Origin: Arcicella sp038230735
GTDB taxonomy: Bacteria; Bacteroidota; Bacteroidia; Cytophagales; Spirosomataceae
Direction of reading: 5' to 3'
DNA: 64,000 nucleotides
Assembly: GCA_038230735.1 (NCBI GenBank)
Contig: JBBRMR010000004.1
Span: forward strand, 74,932-138,931
In this document: in pieces, positions 17,820-26,186 of the stretch
Numbering within the stretch: position 1 is the first letter of the stretch
How the letters are laid out: each line of letters starts with the position of its first letter
Program-made: the position numbers and the translations under genes
The notes under the pieces: model-generated
Databases searched by the model: none
Told to the model about the DNA's origin: nothing
Seen by the model: the letters and a program-made list of their open reading frames with translations, nothing else

Positions 17820-17901
17820 AGTTGTGAATTAGTGAGTTGTGATTTGTGAGTTGATGACATCTTAAAATAAATTACCACTCACAAATCACTAACTCACAAC
17901 T
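17820..17901. repeat. Word repeat filling the lutA-lutB gap
   Basis: Left arm 17820-17851 (AGTTGTGAATTAGTGAG plus a repeated TTGTGATTTGTGAGT) and right arm 17877-17901 (ACTCACAAATCACTAACTCA and on) are complementary except for one extra word in the left arm. On the lut mRNA the G/T-rich arm includes the lutA stop codon and the C/A-rich arm ends five bases before the lutB start. Confidence 0.75.
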
Positions 17902-18626
17902 GAATTAAGTATCTCCGCAATATGTTTTACCCTAATATCGGAACCCTGTCGTTTTAAAATACCTTCCAAGTGCATCAAACACGACACATCTGAACCTGTT
18001 ATATACTCAGCTTCGTGCCGAGTATGGTCGGAAATTCTATCTTTGCCCATTTTTACCGAAATTGCTTCTTCCGTAACACAAAACGTTCCGCCAAAACCAC
18101 AACATTCATCTTTTCGGTCTAATTCCACCAGCGAAAGCCCATCCACCATATTCAATAATCGTTCTGTTTTAGAAAAAGGTTTTGCCACTAATTCCGACAT
18201 TTGAGCCAATTTCAAACCCCGCTGTCCATGACAACTCTGATGCAAGCCCACCCGATGCGGAAATCTTACCGAAAGACTTTCTATTTTCAAAATATCCGTC
18301 ATAAATTCAGTGAGTTCATACATATTCTTGCGAATACGTGCGGAGGCCCCTTCGTCTGAGCCGTGCAAATGTTCCTTTATGTGCAAAGTACAACTCCCCG
18401 AAGGCGAAACGATGTAATCAAAATCTTTGAAATTTTCAACGAAGTTATTATCACAATCCTCGCTCAAATGCTCAAAACCTGCATTTGCCATCGGTTGCCC
18501 ACAACAAGTCTGATTGAGTGGAAACACTACTTTACAGCCCAATTTTTCTAATAATTGAAGCGTAGCAATGCCAACCTGCGGGTAAAATTGGTCTATATAA
18601 CAAGGAATAAAAAGGGCAACTTTCAT
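17889..18626 (-). CDS. lutA: Lactate utilisation Fe-S oxidoreductase LutA
   Basis: A 245-residue protein with two cysteine-rich CCG domains: TCCGQPMANAG near residue 40 and ECCGFGGTFC near 173, with an SGSCTLH and QSCHGQRGL segment between them. This is the GlcF/HdrD-like subunit of LutABC, which carries electrons from lactate. The last codons and the TAG stop are encoded by the word repeat that fills the lutA-lutB gap. A decayed AraC-family gene lies just upstream on the same strand, so any control by that regulator is probably lost. Confidence 0.93.
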   Translation of the reverse strand: MKVALFIPCYIDQFYPQVGIATLQLLEKLGCKVVFPLNQTCCGQPMANAGFEHLSEDCDNNFVENFKDFDYIVSPSGSCTLHIKEHLHGSDEGASARIRKNMYELTEFMTDILKIESLSVRFPHRVGLHQSCHGQRGLKLAQMSELVAKPFSKTERLLNMVDGLSLVELDRKDECCGFGGTFCVTEEAISVKMGKDRISDHTRHEAEYITGSDVSCLMHLEGILKRQGSDIRVKHIAEILNSVVS

Positions 18627-18687
18627 AAAGGAAAAGGAATAATTTAAAGTACCATTGGCTTTAGCTTGTTGAGAGTATTATACACGC

Positions 18688-18701
18688 TACCACCCGTGGT
18701 A
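18688..18701. promoter_or_regulatory. Short inverted repeat upstream of lutA
   Basis: TACCAC-CC-GTGGTA is a perfect 6-bp inverted repeat, 62-75 bases before the lutA start. It could be an operator for the lut operon. No regulator can be assigned. Confidence 0.35.
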
Positions 18702-18753
18702 CATTTACAAAATTAAAAGGGAAAATAACCCCCACTATACTGTACTTTCATGC

Positions 18754-19603
18754 TTAGTTCATACCAAATTTTCTTCTAAATTCAGAAGGGCTTGAATCCT
18801 TTATTTGCCTAAAAACCCTTCCGTAATAGGAAATATTATTAAAACCACTGCTAAAACAAATATCCACAATTTCCTGACCTTCCAAAAGCATTTTGCAAGC
18901 CTGATTAATCCGATATTCATGAAATCCGTAAAGGTTTGATTCAAATCCTTTTAAAATAATTAAAGAAAGCGGGGACTGTTAAATTACAAATACTGGCAAC
19001 TTCCTGAATATCAATATCTTTCGAGAAATTTTCTTACACAAAAATATACACTTTTCGTAAACGTTCTTGGTCTTTTAAGCTAAAATTATAACGAATATCT
19101 GCTATATTAAGTAATTGATACTTCGTTGAATTTGCCAAAAACTGTAAGATATTCAGTAATTCAATCAGACGTTCAAAAGGTTGAAATTTTAGTAAATTTC
19201 TTAGTCTATATGCCACTTGTTCTTGCACCTTCTTATCAAAACAAATACCTCGTTTCGATAACTCAAAGAGTTTTTTTATTGCCCCAATTTCTGGTTTTGA
19301 AAGAAATCCTTCACCCAAAAAATCTTCGGTAAATTGAATTACCACCTCCTCATGCGTACCCACAGCCCCACACCCAAAACCTCCGTGAGTAAGGTTTGAG
19401 CCAATCAACACTAAATCACCATCATTATAATTGCTCAAATGATTGCCCACGTGTCGCCGCCCCGCACCTTCAAAAACGCAAACAATCTCATATTCGGGAT
19501 GATAATGATAATGCCATTTAAAGGTATATGCCGTAACCTGATGATGCAAAAGCCTAAACGAGCTGCCAAAATCGGGTTGGATGATTTCAAATTCAGGCTT
19601 CAT
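18754..19603 (-). pseudogene. AraC-family transcriptional regulator, broken
   Basis: The first 189 codons encode a cupin sensor domain (HYHYHPEYEIVCVFEGAG, then NDGDLVLIGSNLTHGG). The frame stops at a TAA (19034-19036) where CAA would continue the first helix of the HTH domain (VYIFV-stop-ENFSKDIDIQEVASIC). After FNYFKR the frame breaks near 18943-18955, continues as NQTFTDFMN in a second frame, and breaks again near 18912-18921. It then runs to 18754 as RINQACKMLLEGQEIVDICF, FSSGFNNISYYGRVFRQ and FRRKFGMN. So one nonsense and at least two frameshift lesions separate an otherwise intact double-HTH AraC domain. It probably once controlled the neighbouring trehalose or lactate genes. Confidence 0.85.
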
Positions 19604-19641
19604 TAATATAATTTATAGAAAAAATAGTGATTTACTACTAA

Positions 19642-19674
19642 GTTACTAATAATTTTAAAAAAATTATTAGTAAC
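19642..19674. promoter_or_regulatory. 15-bp-arm perfect palindrome between AraC remnant and MFS gene
   Basis: GTTACTAATAATTTT and its exact complement are separated by AAA. It lies between the divergent AraC pseudogene and the MFS gene and could be the regulator's former operator. It is very AT-rich, so chance is higher than for a mixed sequence. Confidence 0.45.
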
Positions 19675-19784
19675 AATTAATACAGTTTTAATACTGAATA
19701 ATAAAAGAGTAGATTTTGTGGCATAAAACGCTGAAATTTGTAAAACATTAACCATTTATGTACAATTACTGAGATAAAAAATCG

Positions 19785-19812
19785 AAAAGCGGGCAGTAAG
19801 TCCGCTTTTTTT
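19785..19812 (+). terminator. Terminator or attenuator 30 bases before the MFS start
   Basis: The stem AAAAGCGG / CCGCTTTT with a 9-base loop is followed by seven T. No gene on the plus strand ends upstream of it, so it may be a leader attenuator of the MFS-trehalase operon or end a short leader RNA. Confidence 0.65.
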
Positions 19813-19841
19813 GGATTCATTCACTAAATCACAAAGTAAAA

Positions 19842-21080
19842 ATGAAAAACTGGCAAATTAAACTCTCTATTTTTATTAATTATTTCCTTTTCGCCATTCT
19901 GCTAAATAGCGTTGGAACGGTCATTTTGCAAGTCCAAAATACCTACGCTATTACCCAATCATCAGCCGCAATTTTAGAGGCTTTCAAAGATTTGAGTATC
20001 GCTGCAGTATCGTTTTTAGTGGCATCGTATATTACAAAAATTGGCTATAAAAATTCCATGTTATTGGCACTCGCCATCGTAACAATTGCCTGTTTAGCCA
20101 TGCCGCTCGTGAATAGTTTTTGGATGACAAAAATCCTTTTTGCCGCCGTTGGAGCATCTTTTGCCTTAATTAAAGTTTCCGTTTATGCTACCATCGGCTT
20201 GGTTACAAAAGACAAAAGTGAACATATCAGTCTGATGAATTTTATCGAATCATTCTTCATGGTCGGTATTATGTCGAGCTATTTTATTTTCGGCTGGTTT
20301 ATTGACGACACCAACCCGCAATCCACCGCTTGGGTACACGTATATTACCTGTTGGCGGGGATGGCAGTCTTGGCTTTTTTACTACTATTGTTTGCTCCAA
20401 TTGACGAATCCTCCATTAAATCTTCAAATGATAAAAAGGCGTTAGGGGGTTTTAAAGAAATGCTGAAACTGGTGATTGTGCCAGTGGTTTTGGTCTTCGT
20501 AGCAAGTGCTTTTATTTACGTGCTGATTGAACAAAGTATTATGAGTTGGTTGCCCACTTTCAACAGTAAAGTCTTGCATCTTCCCGCTACGTTAAGTATT
20601 CAAATGGCGAGTATCTTAGCCGCATCAACGGCAGTGGGGCGTTTCTTGGCGGGAGTAGTTTTGAAGAAAGTAAAATGGCTTACTGTTATGATTATCTGCG
20701 TGTTACTGGCTGGAACTCTGGTTTTATTGGTTCTTCCGTTGGCTAAAAATTTGGGTACAGAAGTTATTACTGGCTGGTCAAATGCTCCATTGGTTGCCTT
20801 CGTTTTTCCTTTAATTGGCTTAGTGATTGCCCCTATTTATCCCGCTATCAATTCCGTAATTTTGAGTTCATTACCCACTCGTCAGCACGGTATAATGTCG
20901 GGTCTCATCGTCATTTTCTCGGCTTTGGGAGGCACAACGGGTTCACTGATTACGGGCTATATTTTTGAACATTACGGAGGACAAAACGCCTTTTATTTCT
21001 CCCTAATTCCGATGATAATTTTAATAATTTGTTTGGTATTTTTTAATATGTTGTCAGAGAAAAATCAGGCTGTTGCTTAA
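19842..21080 (+). CDS. MFS transporter, probably sugar (trehalose) uptake
   Basis: A 412-residue membrane protein with about 12 hydrophobic helices and a basic loop near residue 195 between the two six-helix halves. It resembles the FHS/FucP-like branch of sugar:proton symporters in general layout. The trehalase gene follows after about 107 bases, so the likely substrate is trehalose or another disaccharide; this is inferred from context. The ATG is preceded by the word ATTCACTAAATCACAA, which also precedes lutC at the same distance of seven bases. Confidence 0.85.
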   Translation: MKNWQIKLSIFINYFLFAILLNSVGTVILQVQNTYAITQSSAAILEAFKDLSIAAVSFLVASYITKIGYKNSMLLALAIVTIACLAMPLVNSFWMTKILFAAVGASFALIKVSVYATIGLVTKDKSEHISLMNFIESFFMVGIMSSYFIFGWFIDDTNPQSTAWVHVYYLLAGMAVLAFLLLLFAPIDESSIKSSNDKKALGGFKEMLKLVIVPVVLVFVASAFIYVLIEQSIMSWLPTFNSKVLHLPATLSIQMASILAASTAVGRFLAGVVLKKVKWLTVMIICVLLAGTLVLLVLPLAKNLGTEVITGWSNAPLVAFVFPLIGLVIAPIYPAINSVILSSLPTRQHGIMSGLIVIFSALGGTTGSLITGYIFEHYGGQNAFYFSLIPMIILIICLVFFNMLSEKNQAVA

Positions 21081-21187
21081 TTTTTTTATTCCACTTTATG
21101 AGGTCTAAACTTATAAGGTTTTCTTCAAAAGTAAGCCTTCCGTATTTTCAAAATTATGAATCTCATTTTATAAGCAAATCTTCATAC

Positions 21188-22711
21188 ATGAAACTTAATA
21201 CTTTTACTACAAAATTCTTTGAAACCGAAATCTTTAAAGCGGTTCAAATGAGTGAAATCTTTGCCGATTCAAAGACTTTTACCGACTGTACTCCCCTGTT
21301 TTCGGAAGAAGAAATCGAAGCTAAATTTTTACAAAATAAAAACTCCTCCAATTTTGATTTGCAAGTATTTGTGTCTCAAAATTTTACTATCAATATTGCA
21401 CGATCTTCTGATTATCAAAGTGATACTTCAAAGTCCGTTGCACAACATATTACTGATTTATGGATAACCCTCACCCGTGAACCAACTTATGCAGAAGGAA
21501 CTTTGATTGAATTGCCCCACCCGTATGTAGTGCCTGGCGGACGTTTCCAAGAAATGTATTATTGGGATAGTTATTTTACCATGTTGGGTTTGCAGGTAAG
21601 TAGGAAGGTGGATTTGATTGAAAATATGGTCGATAATTTTGCTCACCTCATTAACAACTTCGGTTTTATTCCAAACGGAAATCGTACCTATTTTTTGGGA
21701 CGTTCTCAACCACCTTTCTTCTCTTTAATGATTGAAATTTTAAGACAAGAAAAAGGCGATGAAATATTATTAAAATACCTACCAGTATTAGAAAAAGAAT
21801 ATAGTTTTTGGATGGAAGACAAAGTAACCCTTTCTGCCCGAAATCCTGCGAGTATGAGAGTAGTTTTACTGAATGAAAATATAGTCTTAAATCGTTATTG
21901 GGATGAATACGATACGCCCCGCCCAGAATCGTATAAAGAAGATATTGAATTAGTAAAAAGCCTTAAAAATCCACCGAAAGGCGTATTTAGGCATATTCGG
22001 GCAGGGGCAGAATCGGGTTGGGATTTCAGTAGTCGTTGGTTTAAGGATGGGGAAAATATGAAAACCATTCATACCACCGACATCCTTCCTGTTGATTTAA
22101 ATTGTCTGTTATGGAATCTTGAAAAAACCCTTTTCAGAGCCTATTTATTAACGGATAATACTGATAAAATTGATGAGTATTTTGCCCTTTCAAATCAGCG
22201 AGAAAAAGCTATTGAAAAGTATTTTTTCAATCAAGAAAAAGGCTTCTATTTTGACTATGACTTCATCGGAAAAAAATATACCAATTGTTACTCTCTGGCG
22301 GCAGTTTTTCCCTTATTTTTCGGAATAACGAATACATTGAGAAGTAAAAAAGTTAGTGATATTTTAAAAGAAAAATTCCTTAAAGAAGGCGGGTTTATTA
22401 CCACTCTGAATAATACTGGGCAGCAATGGGACGCTCCAAACGGTTGGGCACCTTTGCAATATATAGCGTATCAAGGTTTACTGAATTATGGTTTTACTAA
22501 ATTGGCGGATGAAGCAAAAAATCGCTGGATGAAAACCAATGAAAATGTTTATCAGAAGACGGGTAAAATGACCGAAAAATACAACGTGGAAACGCCAAAT
22601 ATTTTGGCAGGAGGAGGAGAATACCCAAATCAAGACGGTTTCGGGTGGACAAATGGAGTATATTTGAAGTTAGTTACTTCTTCCACTCCAAAGTATTCAA
22701 CAAATGGATAA
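21188..22711 (+). CDS. Trehalase (GH37)
   Basis: A 507-residue cytoplasmic enzyme that hydrolyses trehalose to two glucose. Both family signatures are present: PGGRFQEMYYWDSY near residue 114 and QWDAPNGWAP near 412. The catalytic acid is in AGAESGWDFSSRWF. I chose ATG 21188 (MKLNTFTTKFF); the frame is open back to an ATG at 21098 but that extension is not typical of the family. It has no signal peptide, so trehalose must enter by the transporter upstream. The last 38 bases overlap the 3' end of gldD on the other strand. Confidence 0.95.
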   Translation: MKLNTFTTKFFETEIFKAVQMSEIFADSKTFTDCTPLFSEEEIEAKFLQNKNSSNFDLQVFVSQNFTINIARSSDYQSDTSKSVAQHITDLWITLTREPTYAEGTLIELPHPYVVPGGRFQEMYYWDSYFTMLGLQVSRKVDLIENMVDNFAHLINNFGFIPNGNRTYFLGRSQPPFFSLMIEILRQEKGDEILLKYLPVLEKEYSFWMEDKVTLSARNPASMRVVLLNENIVLNRYWDEYDTPRPESYKEDIELVKSLKNPPKGVFRHIRAGAESGWDFSSRWFKDGENMKTIHTTDILPVDLNCLLWNLEKTLFRAYLLTDNTDKIDEYFALSNQREKAIEKYFFNQEKGFYFDYDFIGKKYTNCYSLAAVFPLFFGITNTLRSKKVSDILKEKFLKEGGFITTLNNTGQQWDAPNGWAPLQYIAYQGLLNYGFTKLADEAKNRWMKTNENVYQKTGKMTEKYNVETPNILAGGGEYPNQDGFGWTNGVYLKLVTSSTPKYSTNG

Positions 22712-23285
22712 CATCTTTTTTTAAATACTCAATTACAGGTTCAAGCGAATCGCTTTTCAAAGAAGTATTAAAATATAAAGCCCCACGGAGATAATGCTTG
22801 GTGGAATCGGTAGTATAAAACTGTAAATAAGTTGGTACTTCACCCTCCAATTCCATCAACATTGCGGTTTTACCCGACGGCGTTTTCAAGATTAAATCCT
22901 GAATAGAGTACGCCTTGGCATTATGCTTTGCTGCCAATTTATGGGCATCATCAATTAGTTTTGTCAATTTATTTTTATCACCGTTCAAAGGCTTATAAGT
23001 AAGCTGAATCATTGCCTTAAATTCTGGATAATACACATACATCCAATGCGGTTCAGCCCAACGAACGGTGTCAGGTTTCAACACCGCATGATTAGAATAC
23101 TGAAAGCTAAATGGATGATTATCAGTCATTTGCCTATAAGTTGTAGTGGGCAAATCTATCCGATTATAACCTTTGGGCTTAGGCATAAAATCCTGATTAT
23201 CACCTTTTGTTCCACAGGAAAGTAGTAATGAGCTTTGAGCAATGAGTAATGAGTAAAAAAGACTATTTCTTAGTCCATTAAACAT
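22674..23285 (-). CDS. gldD: Gliding motility lipoprotein GldD
   Basis: A 203-residue lipoprotein with lipobox LLLSC (Cys24 from the ATG at 23285). It matches GldD along its length: PKPKGYNRIDLP, then HPFSFQYS, YYPEFKAMIQLTYKP, HKLAAKHNAKAYSIQD, and QFYTTDSTKHYLRGALYF. GldD is needed for gliding and for the T9SS machine in Bacteroidota. An alternative ATG is at 23351. The start codon is inside a 42-base hairpin (23284-23325), and the signal peptide core LLIAQSS is encoded by a repeat shared with the M1 peptidase. The 3' end overlaps the trehalase gene. Confidence 0.92.
   Translation of the reverse strand: MFNGLRNSLFYSLLIAQSSLLLSCGTKGDNQDFMPKPKGYNRIDLPTTTYRQMTDNHPFSFQYSNHAVLKPDTVRWAEPHWMYVYYPEFKAMIQLTYKPLNGDKNKLTKLIDDAHKLAAKHNAKAYSIQDLILKTPSGKTAMLMELEGEVPTYLQFYTTDSTKHYLRGALYFNTSLKSDSLEPVIEYLKKDVIHLLNTLEWKK
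23224..23258 (-). repeat. Word repeat inside gldD (LLIAQSS element, copy 2)
   Basis: On the minus strand the sequence is TTACTCATTACTCATTGCTC followed by AAAGCTCATTACT. It encodes YSLLIAQSSLL of the GldD signal peptide. The same string, slightly diverged, encodes LLIAQSSKL in the M1 peptidase at 3256-3303. Confidence 0.65.
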
Positions 23286-23325
23286 CTTCGCCACCGCTGA
23301 AACTGATTTCAACGATGGCGAAGAT
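23284..23325. repeat. Long hairpin overlapping the gldD start codon
   Basis: Two 19-bp arms (ATCTTCGCCACCGCTGAAA and its near complement) with two mismatches and a 4-base loop. One arm ends on the gldD ATG at 23285, so in the mRNA the start codon is at the base of the stem. Confidence 0.65.
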
Positions 23326-23428
23326 TTGTAAAAATTTGGTATAATGTTCATACTAAAATTTATGGCTAAATAAATCAAGTATAGATGTTATTTCTCTATA
23401 CTCTATCCTCCGTACTCTATTCTCTAAA

Positions 23429-24208
23429 TTAGTCTCCCAGCAAATTCCCCAATCCACCCAAAACCGAGCCACTTTCTTTTTTGGAATTTCCACCATAAGG
23501 ACTCACCGCACGAATTAATTTAGAAATCGGCATCGACTGAATCCAAACCCTTCCCGTCCCTCGCATCGTAGCCAAAAAGATACCCTCACCGCCAAAAATC
23601 ATCGACTTCATATTTCCTGCTCGTTGAATATCATAACTCAACGAAGGCTCAAACGCCACCACACAACCCGTATCAATTCGGAGAGTTTCGTTGTTTAATT
23701 GCTTCTCAATAATTGTTCCGCCAGCGTGTACAAAAGCTAAACCATCGCCTTGTAATTTCTCTAAAATAAAGCCCTCGCCGCCAAAGAAGCCCGCCCCAAT
23801 TTTCTGATTAAAAGTTATCGAAACCTTCGTTCCCAGAGCTGCACATAGAAAACTATCCTTTTGGGCAATCAAGGTATTCCCAAGAATATTTGCCAAATTT
23901 ATCGGGATAATTGTGCCAGGATAAGGAGCCGCAAAAGCCACTTTCCGCTTGCCCGAACCACGGTTGGTGAAGTGGGTCATAAACAGCGACTCGCCCGTTA
24001 ATAAACGAGAACCCGCTTGAAATAGTTTACCCATCACCGAATTATCGCCCGTTGAACCATCGCCCATTTTGGTCTCGAAGGCAATCCCATCTTCCATATA
24101 ACACATCGATCCTGCCTCAGCAATCACCGTTTCGTTGGGGTCAAGTTCAATTTCTACGAGTTGAATATCCTCGCCAATAATTTTGTAATCAATTTCGTGT
24201 GAGTTCAT
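23429..24208 (-). CDS. TIGR00266/AIM24 family protein
   Basis: A 259-residue soluble protein with the AIM24-type beta fold. It starts with YKIIGEDIQLVEIELDP, then ETVIAEAGSMCYMEDGI, and has the glycine-rich segments GEGFILEKLQGDGLAFVHAGG and FGGEGIFLATMRGTG. The family is widespread and of unknown biochemical role. It sits between gldD and the acyltransferase on the same strand, perhaps in one unit. The C-terminus is glycine-rich (GSVLGGLGNLLGD). Confidence 0.9.
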   Translation of the reverse strand: MNSHEIDYKIIGEDIQLVEIELDPNETVIAEAGSMCYMEDGIAFETKMGDGSTGDNSVMGKLFQAGSRLLTGESLFMTHFTNRGSGKRKVAFAAPYPGTIIPINLANILGNTLIAQKDSFLCAALGTKVSITFNQKIGAGFFGGEGFILEKLQGDGLAFVHAGGTIIEKQLNNETLRIDTGCVVAFEPSLSYDIQRAGNMKSMIFGGEGIFLATMRGTGRVWIQSMPISKLIRAVSPYGGNSKKESGSVLGGLGNLLGD

Positions 24209-24326
24209 GTTTTATAGTTGAAAGGTACGCTTGATAATATTTACAAATTAACGATTAAGATTTCATCTCTTGAAACAACAAACGGACAGTTGGTCAGAAA
24301 TATTGAATAACGGTAAATACGGATTA

Positions 24327-25061
24327 TTATTTTTTAGCGTAATCATCCAATGCCCCCTGAACAATTTCCAAAAACCTATTTTTCAAACTCCCCACATCCG
24401 CCTGAGTCATACCCGTTGTGTCAATGGGCTGATGAATAATGGCTCTCATGGGTTGTGGATAAATCAACAATTCATCATCGTGCTGGATTTTATAGTTATT
24501 CAAAAAAGTAATCGGAATTAATGGAAGTTGTTGTTGAATCGCCATCACAAAAGCCCCATCTTTAAGCGGCAGGTGCATTTGTGGGATATTAGTTGATGTG
24601 ATTCCTCCTTCTGGAAAAATCATAATGCTTCGCCCACTCTGCAAGGCTTTGATGGAACGGCTCAATGATTTCGCTCTGCTGTTAGGGTCGCTTCTATCCA
24701 CCATAATGTGCAGTTTCCTGAATAAATACCCAAACAAAGGAACATTTTTGAGCGATGCCTTACCCACAAAAGCAAAATAATTACGAATAATTAAGCCCAT
24801 CACGGCAATATCCATGTATGAAAAATGATTCGCACAAAATACATAAGCCTTGTTTCGTTCGGGCTTAAATTCGTATTTAACCTTCACGGGAATACCAATC
24901 AAGAAAAAAAGGGCTTTTGCCCAAACTCGATTAAGATAATGAGCTTGGGGTTTCCAGCTTTCTTTTTGGAGAAACACCCAAAAGAAAGGAAACAACAATA
25001 AAAATAGGAGGACAAAACAGAACGCAGCCCAGATTGTATAGAGGATGGTGAATACTCGCAT
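24327..25061 (-). CDS. 1-acyl-sn-glycerol-3-phosphate acyltransferase (PlsC-like)
   Basis: A 244-residue membrane-bound enzyme that makes phosphatidic acid. The HX4D catalytic motif is NHFSYMD near residue 77, followed by FVGKASLKNVPLFGYLF and the substrate motif FPEGGI near 148 (FPEGTR in most members). One or two hydrophobic helices are at residues about 5-32. It is preceded by a roughly 100-base leader with a terminator-like hairpin at 25168-25195, so it might be subject to attenuation. Confidence 0.9.
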   Translation of the reverse strand: MRVFTILYTIWAAFCFVLLFLLLFPFFWVFLQKESWKPQAHYLNRVWAKALFFLIGIPVKVKYEFKPERNKAYVFCANHFSYMDIAVMGLIIRNYFAFVGKASLKNVPLFGYLFRKLHIMVDRSDPNSRAKSLSRSIKALQSGRSIMIFPEGGITSTNIPQMHLPLKDGAFVMAIQQQLPLIPITFLNNYKIQHDDELLIYPQPMRAIIHQPIDTTGMTQADVGSLKNRFLEIVQGALDDYAKK

Positions 25062-25161
25062 AGTAACAAAGATAGTATTTGTAGAAATTATAATCTTTGT
25101 TAAAGCAGAAAAATTATACCCTTGACTTTTGCTTATTGCCCCCTTACCGAAAAAAGAGCAT

Positions 25162-25220
25162 AAAAAAGGACTTAACAGCCGCCACCGTTAAGCCCAAAAG
25201 AATATCTGTGCAGATATTTC
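25162..25220 (-). ncRNA. Candidate small RNA or leader RNA, about 60 nt
   Basis: On the minus strand, a promoter-like pair TTG (25256-25254) and TACTTTTA (25233-25226), 20 bases apart, fits the Bacteroidota consensus TTG/TAnnTTTG. About six bases further begins a perfect hairpin (AATATCTG-CA-CAGATATT, 25218-25201). A second stem follows (GGGCTTAAC / GTTAAGTCC with one G-T pair, 25195-25168) and then six T (25167-25162). This is the layout of a short RNA with its own terminator. There is no ORF. It may be a free small RNA or an attenuated leader of the plsC-like gene 100 bases downstream. Confidence 0.4.
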
Positions 25221-25392
25221 TCGCATAAAAGTAGTTATCTTATGGTAAAATGTCAATGAAAACTACACATAAGCCGAAACCAAATGATAACATAGTAATA
25301 ATAAGAGACATCAAATATATGTTAGTTTGTCCACCTGAATTTCTTTAGAAAATAGTATCTGTATTTATAAAAATGCTTCTGAATGCAGAATG

Positions 25393-25426
25393 AAAAAAGC
25401 CTTTGGTTAATAAACCAAAGGCTTTT
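25393..25426 (-). terminator. Terminator after the LytTR regulator at 25452
   Basis: A perfect 14-bp stem (AAAAGCCTTTGGTT / AACCAAAGGCTTTT) with a 4-base loop and a T run on the minus strand, 26 bases after the stop codon. Confidence 0.88.
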
Positions 25427-25451
25427 AAGGATTCAATCCTTAAAATCAAAA

Positions 25452-26186
25452 TTACATTCCCATCATTTCTTTAAACGCAACCGAGTTACGAGTAGAAATT
25501 TCTAATTCAATTCCGTTTGACAAAACTACTTTCATACCACCCTTATAGTAGGATTCAATATCTGCAATGTATTCAGTATTGATAATCTGCTGGCGGTTGG
25601 CACGGAAGAAAATATGCGGGTCTAAACGCTCTTGAATTTTGTTCAACGAACGGTGAATCATCGGACGATTACTATCAAAATGGAAACGACAATAATTACC
25701 CACTGACTCAATCATGTAAATCTCCGTCAAGCGAACGAAATAACATTTTTCGCCATCTTTCAAGAAAATACGCTTCTGCACGGGAAGCCTCCCAGAAGCT
25801 ACGGCATCGGTCAATCTTGTCTGATGAATGTCTGAACGTACTTTTTCGATAGTTCTTGCCAAACGCTCAGATTTCATTGGTTTCAGCAAATAATCCATTG
25901 CCTCCGACTCAAAAGCCTGAATAGCATACTGATTATAAGCCGTTACGAATATGACCTTCGGAACATATTCCAAATCATTCAGCAAATCGAATCCATTTCT
26001 CTCGGGCATTTCAATGTCCAGAAAAATCAAATCGGGTTGCAAACGGTGGATTTTTTCTAAAGCCTCATCCACATTTTCGGCTTCGTCAATTATCTGAATG
26101 TCAGGATATTCCTGCAAAAGATATTTTAATTCTTGTCGAGCTAATCTCTCGTCATCGACCAAGATGGTTTTGATTTTCTTACTCAT
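25452..26186 (-). CDS. LytR/AlgR-type response regulator (LytTR), orphan
   Basis: A 244-residue regulator from ATG 26186 (MSKKIKTILVDDE). The receiver domain has Asp11-Asp12, phospho-acceptor Asp57 (IFLDIEMPE), a TAYNQYA segment and the lysine in LLKP. The LytTR domain covers about 140-244 (FFRANRQQIINTEYI). The frame is open to 26306, with an alternative ATG at 26258, but those codons do not look like the family. No kinase gene is next to it, unlike the pair at 7374-9313, so its partner must be elsewhere. A clear terminator follows. Confidence 0.92.
   Translation of the reverse strand: MSKKIKTILVDDERLARQELKYLLQEYPDIQIIDEAENVDEALEKIHRLQPDLIFLDIEMPERNGFDLLNDLEYVPKVIFVTAYNQYAIQAFESEAMDYLLKPMKSERLARTIEKVRSDIHQTRLTDAVASGRLPVQKRIFLKDGEKCYFVRLTEIYMIESVGNYCRFHFDSNRPMIHRSLNKIQERLDPHIFFRANRQQIINTEYIADIESYYKGGMKVVLSNGIELEISTRNSVAFKEMMGM

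Noticed and set aside
17816..17878. N-terminal extension of LutB by 21 residues
   Set aside because: It is encoded by the intergenic word repeat (rich in S, T, Q, L) and is absent from the usual LutB start; ATG 17815 fits the family.
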